Shown here: one piece after another, positions 25,139 to 33,275 of the stretch
Numbering within the stretch: the stretch's first letter is position 1
Layout of the letters: each line of letters opens with the position of its first letter
Source: JBDHUJ01 sp039809105
GTDB taxonomy: Bacteria > Patescibacteriota > Saccharimonadia > Saccharimonadales > UBA4665
Direction of reading: 5' to 3'
Assembly: GCA_039809105.1 (NCBI GenBank)
Contig: JBDHUJ010000006.1
Span: 1-51,449 of the forward strand
DNA: 51,449 nt
Notes under the pieces: generated by a model
What the model was told of the DNA's origin: nothing
Database searches by the model: none
What the model saw: only the letters and a program-made list of their open reading frames with translations
Program-made: the position numbers and the translations under genes

Positions 25139-25254
25139 GAAATATCCTCGGATTCACTCCGAGGAAGTTTTTACCATATCCCGCAGGAAAGAGCAGCCCG
25201 ACAAAATGTTACATTTTGCCGGCGCGATGAGGAAACCTATCTCGGTTTCCTCAT
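25139..25254 (-). ncRNA. TUE 3'-end structured unit, copy 1
   Basis: Read on the minus strand it begins 4 nt after the stop of the DUF916-like gene: hairpin GAGGAAACC-GAGATA-GGTTTCCTC, then CGCGCCGG, a variable hairpin (GCAAAATG/CATTTTGT), CGGGCTGCTC, and a final CCTCGG-AGTGAAT-CCGAGG hairpin. Copies 2 and 3 at 30766 and 38359 keep the single-stranded parts but change the stems in a compensated way. Upstream on the plus side (25030-25115) is a word-arm segment of GGGCAAAGGGC type. Confidence 0.75.
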
Positions 25255-25258
25255 TATT

Positions 25259-26323
25259 TTAGCGGCGGCCACGGCGGTTCTTGCTACCACCCTTCTTAGC
25301 CTTGCGGATCTTGGCAACCAGCCACCATACGAAGCCGATTATAGCCGCAATGACAACTATGATGGCGATGATGAGCCACCACGGCAGGTACCAGAATGTC
25401 GCGACACCTGCTATTTCTTTGGTCTGGTTACCGTTCTGTCCATAATAGACACTCAGCTCCGCAGTATAGCGGCCCGGTGAAAGTCCCGAAGCGGTACAGG
25501 TATTTTTTTGAGTCGAAGCACCCTGAAAATTTACATTCTCCTTAGCGCTCTTTATGCATGTCGTAAACAGGCGTGTCTGACCTATAAGCGCAAGTGAGCT
25601 GTTCGGATTTATGTTATCTATGGTTTTAACCGTCTTGCCCAAGAAATTTTTGAGTACAACGCTACCACTTGGACTTTCCGCTACGTTACCATTGTTTTTG
25701 AGCGTGTAGGCAATCCTATCCGGTGCACCGTTGGTATTTATAAACGTGTAGCTACCGGTAGTACCGCCGTCTTGCGAAACCCAAGCACCCATCTTCTTCA
25801 GTTCCATGTTTTCGTTCACTATACCGGGCACCGAAACGAACACTAAACTAACCCCAGAGGCGCTTAGGTTAACGTTATTACTGTTTGGAGAACCTGTTTG
25901 GTACTGGATAGCACTGTAGTAGCTACCGGCACCCTGATTTGCAGGAATGGAGATAGTGTACTGTAGTGTCTTGGTCTGCCCCGCAGACACAACTGTAGTA
26001 GGCGGCAATTTCGTAAATGGCTTAAGCGACCATGTGGTCTGTGGCGTATTCTGACCTAAGTACAGCTTTGGTGAGCCCGTCTGATCCATGAAGCTAAAGT
26101 CTACCATGCGCAAGGTTAGGTTAAGGTCGTTCGTATGGTCGAGGTTGCCAACCGTAAGTGTGTCCGTTATTGTCTGTCCTGGCTTGATAACATAATTTTT
26201 CCGCGGAGTTATGCTTAGGCCCGACGAGCCGCCAGATGTCTGTTGAGCCGACACTGGAGCCGCGGCGATAACACTAAAGAGCACTACGAGTGCAGCGCCT
26301 ATATAGGTGAAAAACCGTTTCAT
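25259..26323 (-). CDS. DUF916-like membrane-anchored surface protein (2)
   Basis: A 354-residue paralogue-like partner of the 21465 protein: signal peptide (MKRFFTYIGAALVVLFSVIAAAPVSA), a first beta domain starting LSITPRKNYVIKPGQTITDTL, a second beta domain (NNGNVAESPSGSVVLKNFLG) with two Cys, a C-terminal membrane helix preceded by WYLPWW, and a very basic tail (KIRKAKKGGSKNRRGRR). The N-terminal SP-R--I-PG-T pattern is typical of DUF916. TUE copy 1 follows its stop codon directly. Its start codon is 47 nt downstream of the stop of the 26371-27471 gene, so they may be co-transcribed. Confidence 0.78.
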   Translation of the reverse strand: MKRFFTYIGAALVVLFSVIAAAPVSAQQTSGGSSGLSITPRKNYVIKPGQTITDTLTVGNLDHTNDLNLTLRMVDFSFMDQTGSPKLYLGQNTPQTTWSLKPFTKLPPTTVVSAGQTKTLQYTISIPANQGAGSYYSAIQYQTGSPNSNNVNLSASGVSLVFVSVPGIVNENMELKKMGAWVSQDGGTTGSYTFINTNGAPDRIAYTLKNNGNVAESPSGSVVLKNFLGKTVKTIDNINPNSSLALIGQTRLFTTCIKSAKENVNFQGASTQKNTCTASGLSPGRYTAELSVYYGQNGNQTKEIAGVATFWYLPWWLIIAIIVVIAAIIGFVWWLVAKIRKAKKGGSKNRRGRR

Positions 26324-26370
26324 TTATTTTCTCGCTTTACGTTTTCTAAAAGAATAAGCATATTGTACCA

Positions 26371-27471
26371 CTAGAAGCGCCCAGTGCAAATGTAGGTAAG
26401 CGTTGTGGTATAGACACCAGGGCGCAAGTTGGGCGGTGTGTTTATGAGGTAACTGACGGTAAAACGGCGTATAAGGCTGACGTTCGGGGCACTGGCTACA
26501 ACATCACCGTCAACGAATTTGAAGAGATTGGGCGTGTCGTAGTCTGGCGCTGGCACGGCGTTGGTAAACGGCCCGTCGGGGTCTGCACCAACATCCGGCG
26601 ACGAGTTGTCGACCAGGTTTATGCCGAACTGGCTATTGCCTGGCGCACTGAGTGTCGGTACGGTAAGCGGCTGGATTATATTACTACCCGCTTGCATGGT
26701 CGTACCGTTCACCGTTATGACGAACCCGCTCGAGGCATTAGTACCAACTCCCATCTGCGACGTCGTTCGCTGTGCCTTAGTCGGGTCTACTTCCCCGAGG
26801 TCTACATAGTGCACATTGTCCGTACCGATACAGTTCAGCTGTACGGTCGCCGCCAAGCAGAAAATGAGCATGGGCGGCACCTGAGTCTCGAGGAATACAG
26901 CGTCGTTCACTTCTGTTACTACCGAGCCAAGATTTATGAACGAACCGCTGGCGTCAGTGGACGCGTAGTCGCTCAGCCGTATGGCGTACGACTTGGCGTT
27001 ATAGTTCGGGTTGACGATGTTGTCGAAGGTATAGGTCGATGGCACATTCGTGTTAAAGTCGGACGGCGAGCGCGTCAGGACGATACGGTTGGCCGTTTTG
27101 GAAAGTATAGTGAAGTCGTCTATGCCTGTCTGGTCACTCAGCACCGCATTTGAAACATCCAGCCCCGGCGGCGCCACACACGGGTGGTAAACGGGGTCAC
27201 GCGGAATGGGGTCTATACAAAACAGCAACTCCACGGAACCTATAGCCTGAGGTGGCCCTGGGTCTACGTTGTTGTACGTAAACGAAACTTTGTAGCTCGT
27301 AGTCGCGCCGGGCTCGGAGTTGTTTATGTACAGCGAGCGGTCCAGGAAGCGGTAGACGACCGTCGCCTGCGAGTGCGCTATCATGACAAAACACAAAAGT
27401 AGCACCGCCGTCTGTAACAAGAACAGACGGTGCGGCAGCAGGCCCACACTTAGCCGCTTCACTTTTTCCAT
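26371..27471 (-). CDS. Secreted surface protein with WxL-like C-terminus (2)
   Basis: A 366-residue exported protein: signal peptide (LFLLQTAVLLLCFVMIAHSQA), an N-terminal beta domain with a Cys pair (LLFCIDPIPRDPVYHPCVAP), a linker, a second domain with another pair (IFCLAATVQLNCIG) and a C-terminal domain. The latter contains QFGINLVDNSSPDVGADP, DYDTPNLFKFVDGDVVAS and the end LRPGVYTTTLTYICTGRF. The same blocks occur in the 30883 protein, so these two are clear relatives. The mRNA is predicted leaderless (TACAAT, 6 nt, ATG). Ligand unknown; likely held at the surface by the neighbouring DUF916-like protein. Confidence 0.75.
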   Translation of the reverse strand: MEKVKRLSVGLLPHRLFLLQTAVLLLCFVMIAHSQATVVYRFLDRSLYINNSEPGATTSYKVSFTYNNVDPGPPQAIGSVELLFCIDPIPRDPVYHPCVAPPGLDVSNAVLSDQTGIDDFTILSKTANRIVLTRSPSDFNTNVPSTYTFDNIVNPNYNAKSYAIRLSDYASTDASGSFINLGSVVTEVNDAVFLETQVPPMLIFCLAATVQLNCIGTDNVHYVDLGEVDPTKAQRTTSQMGVGTNASSGFVITVNGTTMQAGSNIIQPLTVPTLSAPGNSQFGINLVDNSSPDVGADPDGPFTNAVPAPDYDTPNLFKFVDGDVVASAPNVSLIRRFTVSYLINTPPNLRPGVYTTTLTYICTGRF

Positions 27472-27477
27472 GTTTAC

Positions 27478-27483
27478 ATTGTA
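27478..27483 (-). promoter_or_regulatory. -10 of the 26371-27471 gene (leaderless)
   Basis: TACAAT on the minus strand, 6 nt before the ATG at 27471. The -35 region falls within the hairpin at 27493-27523. Confidence 0.6.
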
Positions 27484-27492
27484 CTAAACCGT

Positions 27493-27523
27493 AAGCAACT
27501 TGTCTCTTCGAGACAGGTTGCTT
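27493..27523. terminator. UUCG-capped hairpin
   Basis: AAGCAACTTGTCTC-TTCG-AGACAGGTTGCTT, very stable. It lies between the RelE toxin gene end and the promoter of the surface gene. It could terminate the toxin-antitoxin transcript, although no long U-run follows. Confidence 0.5.
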
Positions 27524-27608
27524 GTAGCTTGTAGTAAGTAATTAGTAACCAGTAATAAGGGGATTATTGTATTGTCATTCTCGTGAAAACGAGAATCCAG
27601 AAAAAATG

Positions 27609-27866
27609 CTAGTACAGTTGGCTGTGAGTACCGACCAGCATGAGCACGATGTGGGCTTCGGCCACTTGCGCAAAATGTATGCGAAGGTCACCGCCCGCGC
27701 TGATAGAGTATTGCGGATAATACTTGCCTTTAAGCTGATGCAACCGCAGCTTAGGACTGCGCGGACTAGCGACGAACAGCCGCAGCGCAGCCAATACCTG
27801 AGACTGCTGTCTCGCACTGAGTTTGACCCACATTTTTTCGTACTGTTTGTGGGTTTCAATCTGCAT
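27609..27866 (-). CDS. RelE/YafQ-type toxin
   Basis: An 85-residue RelE-superfamily mRNA interferase. The family pattern is clear: an N-terminal strand and two helices (YEKMWVKLSARQQSQVLAAL), the conserved HQLKGKYYPQYSISAGGDLRIHF core, and a final strand (EAHIVLMLVGTHSQLY). The invariant late His/Arg region is partly kept. It overlaps the antitoxin gene by 11 bp. I start at MQIETHKQYEK; a longer version is possible, but the overlap favours this one. Confidence 0.85.
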   Translation of the reverse strand: MQIETHKQYEKMWVKLSARQQSQVLAALRLFVASPRSPKLRLHQLKGKYYPQYSISAGGDLRIHFAQVAEAHIVLMLVGTHSQLY

Positions 27867-28146
27867 GGCCGAGGCTGCTGAGGTGCCTTTCTAGCGACTC
27901 CAGGTCGTTAAACGGTTTGCTCAGGTTTTTGCCTGCGCGGATATCTTCTTCTATACTCGCGATGGTTTTGGTGGTCTTGGGGTTCGGAACCAGCGGTTCT
28001 TCGAACACCACGCGGCGCTCTAGCACGACTTCGCGCAGCTTGTTTTCGACAATAGCACTTAGACTCAGGCCAAGCGCCTTGGCAAGTTCCTGTGCCTGTT
28101 GCTTGACCTGGCTGTCTATTTTGACCGTTACAGGGATTTGACTCAT
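27856..28146 (-). CDS. RelB/DinJ-type antitoxin
   Basis: A 96-residue antitoxin. The N-terminal ribbon-helix-helix (IPVTVKIDSQVKQQAQELAK, LGLSLSAIVENKLREVV) is of RelB/DinJ type; the acidic, flexible C-terminus (EEDIRAGKNLSKPFNDLE) should wrap the toxin. I start at ATG 28146 because it lies 6 nt after a TACAAT -10 with a TTGACA -35, so the mRNA is leaderless; a GTG two codons earlier would fall between the -10 and the transcript start. Confidence 0.85.
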   Translation of the reverse strand: MSQIPVTVKIDSQVKQQAQELAKALGLSLSAIVENKLREVVLERRVVFEEPLVPNPKTTKTIASIEEDIRAGKNLSKPFNDLESLERHLSSLGHAD

Positions 28147-28152
28147 ACGCAC

Positions 28153-28181
28153 ATTGTACTCCTTTATACATACTTTGTCAA
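28153..28181 (-). promoter_or_regulatory. Promoter of the RelB/RelE-type pair
   Basis: TTGACA (28176-28181), a 17-nt spacer and TACAAT (28153-28158) on the minus strand. The ATG follows 6 nt after the -10. Confidence 0.85.
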
Positions 28182-28216
28182 TACAAAACTAGACTTCCCC
28201 TTCCTCATTCCCCCTG

Positions 28217-28508
28217 TCCGCCTGGCTGGCCGCCAGGCGGGAATGAAAATGGGAATCTAAAGACATCACACCCTGACCTGCCCCCAGCCACCCTGCCATT
28301 TCCGCCCTGGAACAGCCTTTTGCTCGTCACCATATCCAGATATGCTTCCTTCCAAAAGACTGTTCCAGAACGAAACTGGCCAGCTTATCTTAGTGGCATT
28401 TCAGAGTGTGATGTCTTTAGTAGAAAGGGGCTCAAAGACGAATGACAGGCAAACTCTTTTCCGATACTAACGCACGTAGACTGGATTCCCATTTTCATGG
28501 GAATGACG
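28217..28508. repeat. Composite fold-back element
   Basis: The gene-free stretch 28147-28634 is filled by nested inverted repeats. The outer pair is ATGAAAATGGGAATC (about 28242-28256) and GGATTCCCATTTTCAT near 28484. Within it, 28257-28420 is a 164-nt imperfect hairpin: ends CTAAAGACATCACAC/GTGTGATGTCTTTAG and an inner CTGGAACAG-CTTTTG stem around a CATATC/GATATG tip. A CCGCCTGG/CCAGGCGG hairpin precedes it. I see no ORF; it may be a non-autonomous mobile or REP-type element. Confidence 0.65.
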
Positions 28509-28528
28509 CAGGGACGACCGCCCATATA

Positions 28529-28559
28529 AAAACTGGCTCCGGGAGGGAGCCAGTTTTAG
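28529..28559 (-). terminator. Intrinsic terminator
   Basis: AAAACTGGCTCC/GGAGCCAGTTTT hairpin downstream of the 28635 gene. It has A/T runs on both sides, so it may act bidirectionally. Confidence 0.85.
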
Positions 28560-28634
28560 TTTAGATTGTACCCGCCAAGCTATGTGGCATTTCTAAAAAC
28601 TAATTCAGATAGTTTAATGTTAAGTTGTTGAAAT

Positions 28635-30302
28635 CTAGTATTGCGGTGAAGCAACGTAGTTGACTTTGGTCGTGTAAATACCTGCAGGGGTCGTTGCGGC
28701 AATGTTCGCGATGTAGCGCATTTTGGCAGTTACACAGTTCACAACATCCGTACTTTCAGAAGCGATGGGCTGAGCATAGGTATCGGCATTTGCGTTGAAG
28801 GCATATTTCGGAGTAGTGTCACCAGCGTTCTTGTAGTTGGTGTATGGAACTACCGGGAACAAGCGAGGCAAGTGAGCGTAGACATCTGTCGTACCAGTAC
28901 CGCTCGGGCCATTTGCTACGTAGTCGGCATAGGTGCCGTTATAGGTGCCGTTATCTCCATCATCGGTACCGTAGTTGTCGCCACTCACAAGGAAGTTACT
29001 TGAGTTATCTTGTACCATGCCGATTCCGAACTGCTCGGTGCCTGGCGTGGAAGGAGTTCCGCCAGATGTCGTGTCGTTCATCGGGTTGATTTGGTCACCA
29101 ACGGTGTTAGTCAGCGTATGGCCGGTATAGTAGATAGTCGCACCGCCAGATGAGTTAGAGCTTAGGCGCCAGTAGGAATCTACGGTGTAGGCCTGGCTGG
29201 TCTTTAGCGAATATTCAGCAGTACTGTCACCAAGCTTCAGGACGTTATGCGGCAAAGCATTGTAGGCAGCGGTTCCAGCGGTGTTATCGGCAGCGCCAGT
29301 GACAGTCGAGTCTAGCGGGTCAGCCATCAGCAGAGTGCTGCACTGTCCGAGTGCAGGCCTGCCTGCCTTTGCTAATTGGGTGTCCGTGAGTGTATCGGGG
29401 TCTTTGACGCCAACCGAGAAGTCCATGGTTTCTAGTACCTTGGTCTGGATGGTGATGGATTCGTTCATGACGTTCGCCACAGTCACACCACCGTCGACAA
29501 GCGTGGTGTTATCCATGGTCGTATCGTCTGAATAGGTGTTAATGCGAACGAAGAATGCACCAGCTCCAGGATTCGTGATGTAGTTAGCATTGGTACCATA
29601 GAAAACAATCTTGAAGTAATCACCGTTGTTTATAGCCTGACCGGTGGTGTTTTTAATGACAGTAAAGTTGTTCTTTCCGGTCGGGCTTGAAGCTCCAGGT
29701 TCAGAGTTGCTACCACTTACCCATGTCCAGTCAGTTGAGCTCGGGGAGTCGTAAGCAACGCCACCGGCCCCACCGGCGGATGCGCCGTAGAGAACAACGA
29801 AGTTACCCTCGCTGCCATCTGCGGCCGGAGTTTTGTCTGCACTAGCTCCTACGCTGGTGTATTCACCAGAGGTCATGACTCGCTGTGAGCCGTTGTTTAC
29901 GATATTGAGGTCAGTATGGGATGCATCATCAGTACCAGGAACAGTAGCCGAGGCATCGTTACCCGGGGCGGTGCAGTCACCAGCAGGGGTTGTGCAATAC
30001 ATGAAGGTGATAGCCTTGATTGTCTTGCCATTAGAGCTCATACGAAAGCTATAGGTGTTACCGGTTTTTTGACCGTTGGCGCCGCTGTTTGGCGGTGCGT
30101 AGGTCGTGTTGCCGGAACCGTCCAGGTATGACCAACCCGGGGATGAGCTGGAAAGGGTTAGGCTACGCTCGGTCAGCGGGTTCAGCGCATCGGCTGAAAC
30201 GAAGACAGGAAGGGCGGAAGTACCAATTCCGGCCAACATGCCTGCTGCGCCGAGCAAAGCGGTACCGCGCTTTGCCAGCTCTTTAATTTTATATGCGTAC
30301 AT
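28635..30302 (-). CDS. Secreted surface protein with WxL-like C-terminus (3), large
   Basis: A 555-residue exported protein, Gly/Ser/Thr/Asn-rich. It has a signal peptide (GTALLGAAGMLAGIGTSALPVFVSADA), an N-terminal domain (SLTLSSSSPGWSYLDGSG), a middle domain and a C-terminal domain with EQFGIGMVQDNSSNF and the end TTPAGIYTTKVNYVASPQY. Few Cys are present. Length and composition resemble S-layer or fibre proteins, and the strong Shine-Dalgarno (AAGGAGA) with a long leader suggests high expression; it could be a main surface protein. There is no membrane anchor, so it should depend on DUF916-like partners. Confidence 0.75.
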   Translation of the reverse strand: MYAYKIKELAKRGTALLGAAGMLAGIGTSALPVFVSADALNPLTERSLTLSSSSPGWSYLDGSGNTTYAPPNSGANGQKTGNTYSFRMSSNGKTIKAITFMYCTTPAGDCTAPGNDASATVPGTDDASHTDLNIVNNGSQRVMTSGEYTSVGASADKTPAADGSEGNFVVLYGASAGGAGGVAYDSPSSTDWTWVSGSNSEPGASSPTGKNNFTVIKNTTGQAINNGDYFKIVFYGTNANYITNPGAGAFFVRINTYSDDTTMDNTTLVDGGVTVANVMNESITIQTKVLETMDFSVGVKDPDTLTDTQLAKAGRPALGQCSTLLMADPLDSTVTGAADNTAGTAAYNALPHNVLKLGDSTAEYSLKTSQAYTVDSYWRLSSNSSGGATIYYTGHTLTNTVGDQINPMNDTTSGGTPSTPGTEQFGIGMVQDNSSNFLVSGDNYGTDDGDNGTYNGTYADYVANGPSGTGTTDVYAHLPRLFPVVPYTNYKNAGDTTPKYAFNANADTYAQPIASESTDVVNCVTAKMRYIANIAATTPAGIYTTKVNYVASPQY

Positions 30303-30477
30303 AAAAACGTATCTCCTTTGTTTTAGTTTTTATTTTTATGGGGTACAGAGCGGATTGTACCATGACTGTAATTTCTACCACAAGCGCTTTTCCACAGCAA
30401 ATTGCCGCGGGGCGCTTAAAAGGAGGAAACTGAGTGGCTGCGCCACGATATGATTTTGCCCTGCACGGGCGGACTGG

Positions 30478-30600
30478 CGCTTGTCTGACAGGGAAACCCG
30501 CGGGTTTCCCTACGCTCGGTAGCATCCTCGCTGCGCGGATACTAGCCGGGCTACCTTTCCGGTCCGCAGACCGGGCGTCGGTGGTACTGTTAAGTAACCC
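30478..30600 (+). ncRNA. LSR long structured repeat, copy 3 (partial)
   Basis: This copy has only the central part of the LSR: GACAGGGAAACCC-GC-GGGTTTCCCT, ACGCTCGGTAGC, a changed hairpin (ATCC/GGAT in place of CCGCT/AGCGG), TAGCCGGGCTACC and CCGGTCCGCAGACCGG. The 5' third found in copies 1 and 2 is missing. The change of the middle stem is compensated. Confidence 0.65.
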
Positions 30601-30639
30601 CAGCTCGATATAAGCACCCCAGTGAGCGCCGTCAGGCGC

Positions 30640-30765
30640 AAGCGAGCGTCAGCGAAGCCTTTAGGGGTGGGGAGCTAGTTATGCCGGATTCACTCCGGCA
30701 TAACTAACGGGGAGGGCGAGCCCTCCCCTTATGAGCTCGGCAGTTATGTCGAGCTCAGGTTAAGT
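30640..30765. other. Cluster of hairpins between LSR and TUE
   Basis: In the 580-base gene-free stretch 30303-30882, between LSR copy 3 and TUE copy 2, are three strong hairpins: AGTTATGCCGG-ATTCACT-CCGGCATAACT, GGGGAGGGC/GCCCTCCCC and GAGCTCGGC/GTCGAGCTC. The first has the same loop as the TUE end hairpin. The leader and promoter of the large surface protein gene occupy 30303-30365. No ORF is apparent. Confidence 0.55.
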
Positions 30766-30881
30766 AAAAAATATTCTCGGATTCACTCCGAGGATATTTT
30801 TACAGCTTCCCGCAGGAAGGAGCAGCCCGAGTCGCCATTGGCGACCCGGCGCGATGAGGAAACCTATCTCGGTTTCCTTAT
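30766..30881 (-). ncRNA. TUE 3'-end structured unit, copy 2
   Basis: It follows the stop codon of the 30883 gene on the minus strand within about 10 nt. It has the same order as copy 1; the variable hairpin is GTCGCC/GGCGAC, different from copies 1 and 3 but paired. It ends with the CTCGG-AGTGAAT-CCGAG hairpin and an A/T run. Confidence 0.75.
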
Positions 30882-30882
30882 G

Positions 30883-31626
30883 TCAGTAAACGGGGACCAC
30901 GACAGCAGAGAACGTGCCAGTGTAGCGGCCGCCAGGCGTAGCCGCCGAGACGTTGATAATCATGGAGAGGGTGTACTCGGTCTGGCCGCTACTGCTCAGG
31001 CTTTGGGCAACTATGTCGCCATCGGCGTAATTGAACAGGTCTGGCGTGTCGTAGTCGGTCGCCGCCGTGCCGAAGCTGAAGCCACTGTCTGGCACCTGCA
31101 CCGGGTTCGCACCGATGTTCGGGCTGGTATTGTCGACTACATTTACGCCGAACTGCTCGGCGCCCTGGTGCGAGGTCGATGGCGTAGACAGCGCCGTCAG
31201 CGCGTGCCTGCCCTGGCTCGGCGGACTGCCGGTGAGCTGCACTATATAGCCGCCGCTCAGGTAGTTGCGGACCTTTATGTACGCGGTCGCGGTACCGGTG
31301 ACGTTGGTGTCGAGCACACCCATGTCGGTCGTGCCGGCCTGGGTGATGACTTCTAGCAGCGGCTCGGCAGTCGTGTTCGAGCCGAACTGGGCGTTATAGT
31401 TGGCGCTTTTGCCGCTGCCCACCACCAGGTCGCCGGCCGAAATCTTGGCGCAATAGTTGCCGGAACAATCGTCTTCAGAAGAACCGACGCCGCCGATTTG
31501 CGTTTCGGTGACTTTGTAGTTGGTAGAGGACGATTCATCGGCGAACACCACGCCGAGCATGCCGAGCGATAGCACGCTCGCCATAAGCAAAAGCAGACAC
31601 CCTTTCCGCACTGTTTCTATCTTCAT
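30883..31626 (-). CDS. Secreted surface protein with WxL-like C-terminus (4)
   Basis: A 247-residue exported protein; I start at the ATG at 31626 (MKIETVRKGCLLLLMASVLSLG), which gives a clean signal peptide cleaved after VVFA, instead of an upstream ATG whose extension lacks signal-peptide character. One Cys pair (DDCSGNYCAK) is near the N-terminus. The C-terminal half matches the 26371 protein block by block: QFGVNVVDNTSPNIGANP, DYDTPDLFNYADGDIVAQS, and the end TPGGRYTGTFSAVVVPVY. TUE copy 2 follows the stop codon. It is the smallest of the four secreted proteins. Confidence 0.75.
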   Translation of the reverse strand: MKIETVRKGCLLLLMASVLSLGMLGVVFADESSSTNYKVTETQIGGVGSSEDDCSGNYCAKISAGDLVVGSGKSANYNAQFGSNTTAEPLLEVITQAGTTDMGVLDTNVTGTATAYIKVRNYLSGGYIVQLTGSPPSQGRHALTALSTPSTSHQGAEQFGVNVVDNTSPNIGANPVQVPDSGFSFGTAATDYDTPDLFNYADGDIVAQSLSSSGQTEYTLSMIINVSAATPGGRYTGTFSAVVVPVY

Positions 31627-31679
31627 AACCGTAAGTAGTATTATCGTGTAAAACCCCCGAAAAGACAAATGCTGGCGAG

Positions 31680-31855
31680 TAATGAGAAAGCAGGGCAAAG
31701 GGCAAAGTTCGCGCCCGATACTCACTTCCCTTTGCGCAACCCCGGACGTTTGGTGTCGCTACTAACGCTCAGGTTCTTGTGAGGCAGACTTTGCCCTTTG
31801 CCCTGCTTTCTCTGCCCCGATTTCCCTTTGCCCTACTTCCTCCGCTCTTGTACAA
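31680..31855. repeat. Word-arm hairpin (GGGCAAA word)
   Basis: AGCAGGGCAAAGGGCAAAG on the left and CTTTGCCCTTTGCCCTGCT on the right are exact inverses; further copies of the word (TTTCCCTTTGCCCTAC) follow. It lies in the 267-base space between two divergent genes; the promoter of the right-hand gene (TACAAT at about 31852) is at its edge. Confidence 0.75.
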
Positions 31856-31893
31856 TAGTAAGCAAGCGTAAGCGTAATATATCAGCAAACACG

Positions 31894-32889
31894 ATGGAAG
31901 ATAAAAAAGAAGAAAATGCGGGGGCCTTGTCGGAACGCCCCGAAACAACCGAGGGCGCACCAGCCGGCGGCACTCCTCCGGCCGGTGAAGGCGCCATAAC
32001 CGGCGGTGACGCTGCCGGCGACAAGCCGCCGAAAGGACCAAGCGGGTTCAAGAAAGTCTTCAAAAAGTTCAACCTGTATCTGCTGCTGTTCATCCTCATC
32101 GTCATCATCGCAGCGGCCGTCGCGGTCGTCAGCTACATAAACAGCAAAAAGGCACCGCCGACGCCGTCCATCACCAGTCAGGGGCTCGACAGCGACTCGC
32201 TGAAACAGCTGGCGAACTCCGACGCCACCGTCGGCGGTTCCGGCCAGACGCTGACCGTGCAGGGTAACGCCATCTTTTCCGGCCAGGTGCTCATACGCAG
32301 CGACCTGAGCGTCGCCGGGACCATAAAAGTCGGCAAAGAAATGCAGGTCACCGACTTTACTTCTTCCGGCAAAGCCAACCTGAACGACACGCAAATCAAC
32401 AACCTGCAGGTCGCAAACGGCGCTGTTTTCCAAAGTAGTGTCACCCTGCAGAAAGACCTGAATGTCGGCGGCAATGCGACCTTTAGCGCGCCGGTAACCA
32501 TGGGCCAGCTGACCGTCACGAAGCTTATCATGAGCGGCAACGCCTCGCTGCAAGTGCCGAACCACATTTCGTTCCCGGGCGCTTCGCCGCTGCGCACCAT
32601 CGATACCAATGTGCTGGGCGCCGGCGGCAGTGCTTCTATAAGCGGCTCCGATACCAGCGGCACGCTCAATATAAACACCGGCGGCAGCCCGGCGGCCGGG
32701 TGTTTCGCGGCCATAAAGTTCACGCAAGCTTACACCAGCACACCGCACGTGCTTATCAGTCCGGTCGGTTCCGGCGCCGGTTCGCTCGATTTCTACGCCA
32801 CCCGCACCACGACCGGCTTCAGTGTGTGCACCAACAACGCGGCGCCTGCCGGGCAGACGTTTGCGTTCGATTATTTCGTCACGCAGTAG
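31894..32889 (+). CDS. Membrane-anchored bactofilin/fibre-like protein
   Basis: A 331-residue protein: acidic/Pro-rich cytoplasmic N-terminus (MEDKKEENAGAL...), one membrane helix at about residues 58-82 (LYLLLFILIVIIAAAVAVVSYI), then a regular beta-solenoid-like region with repeats such as LTVQGNAIFSGQVLIRSDLSV and NVGGNATFSAPVTMGQLTV. The repeats resemble polymer-forming (bactofilin-type) or tail-fibre strands. A compact C-terminal domain with two Cys (AGCFAAIKF, GFSVCTNN) could be a receptor-binding tip. I start at ATG 31894; an earlier in-frame ATG adds Cys-rich sequence from the repeat and is unlikely. It probably projects outward as a fibre. Confidence 0.75.
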   Translation: MEDKKEENAGALSERPETTEGAPAGGTPPAGEGAITGGDAAGDKPPKGPSGFKKVFKKFNLYLLLFILIVIIAAAVAVVSYINSKKAPPTPSITSQGLDSDSLKQLANSDATVGGSGQTLTVQGNAIFSGQVLIRSDLSVAGTIKVGKEMQVTDFTSSGKANLNDTQINNLQVANGAVFQSSVTLQKDLNVGGNATFSAPVTMGQLTVTKLIMSGNASLQVPNHISFPGASPLRTIDTNVLGAGGSASISGSDTSGTLNINTGGSPAAGCFAAIKFTQAYTSTPHVLISPVGSGAGSLDFYATRTTTGFSVCTNNAAPAGQTFAFDYFVTQ

Positions 32890-32980
32890 CCTGAGGCCGT
32901 TCACCGTTTACCATTTTCCATTCACCATACATTCACCGTGAACCATTTATCACAGAAAGACGCCCGCACGTTGAACGACC

Positions 32981-33083
32981 GACCCACATACATTTTTTCC
33001 GTAAGACAGGGGTCACCCCGCGGAGGCAGGAGCGGCAGCGACTGGCGGAGCACCCCTGGTGTCGGAAAAAGTGTATGTGGGTC
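32981..33083. repeat. PAL-2 structured repeat, copy 1
   Basis: A 103-nt element with arms GACCCACATACA/TGTATGTGGGTC and an inner stem TTTTTCCG/CGGAAAAA (copy 2 has TTTTTCTG/CAGAAAAA, a compensated change). The core AGACAGGGGTCAC...CGGAGGCAGGAGCG...GGCGGAGCACCCCTGG is conserved in the copy at 45184-45285. It is nested between word-arm segments (CACCGTTTACC-type words at 32898-32945 and their inverse near 33088-33115), filling the 386-base gap 32890-33275. Confidence 0.8.
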
Positions 33084-33275
33084 AGGGTGAAAGGAAATAG
33101 TAAACGGCAAACGGTCGGCCTTTGACCGAACCTGTGACTTTTTTGACAACTCTCTACCCCTTTCCGGACGCCCAAAGGAGTCATAGCAATCCGCGAACTA
33201 CCCACCATCACCGAAAAAACACTACTCCCGCCCGCAAGGAGCTGCTATAGTAGGGCGTAGCAAGTTTCGGGAAAC

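Noticed and set aside
30800..30830. GGAAGGAGCAGCCC in TUE as an SRP RNA loop
   Set aside because: The resemblance to the SRP GGAAGCAGCC loop is limited to a few bases; the matching opposite strand is absent and the element is repeated.
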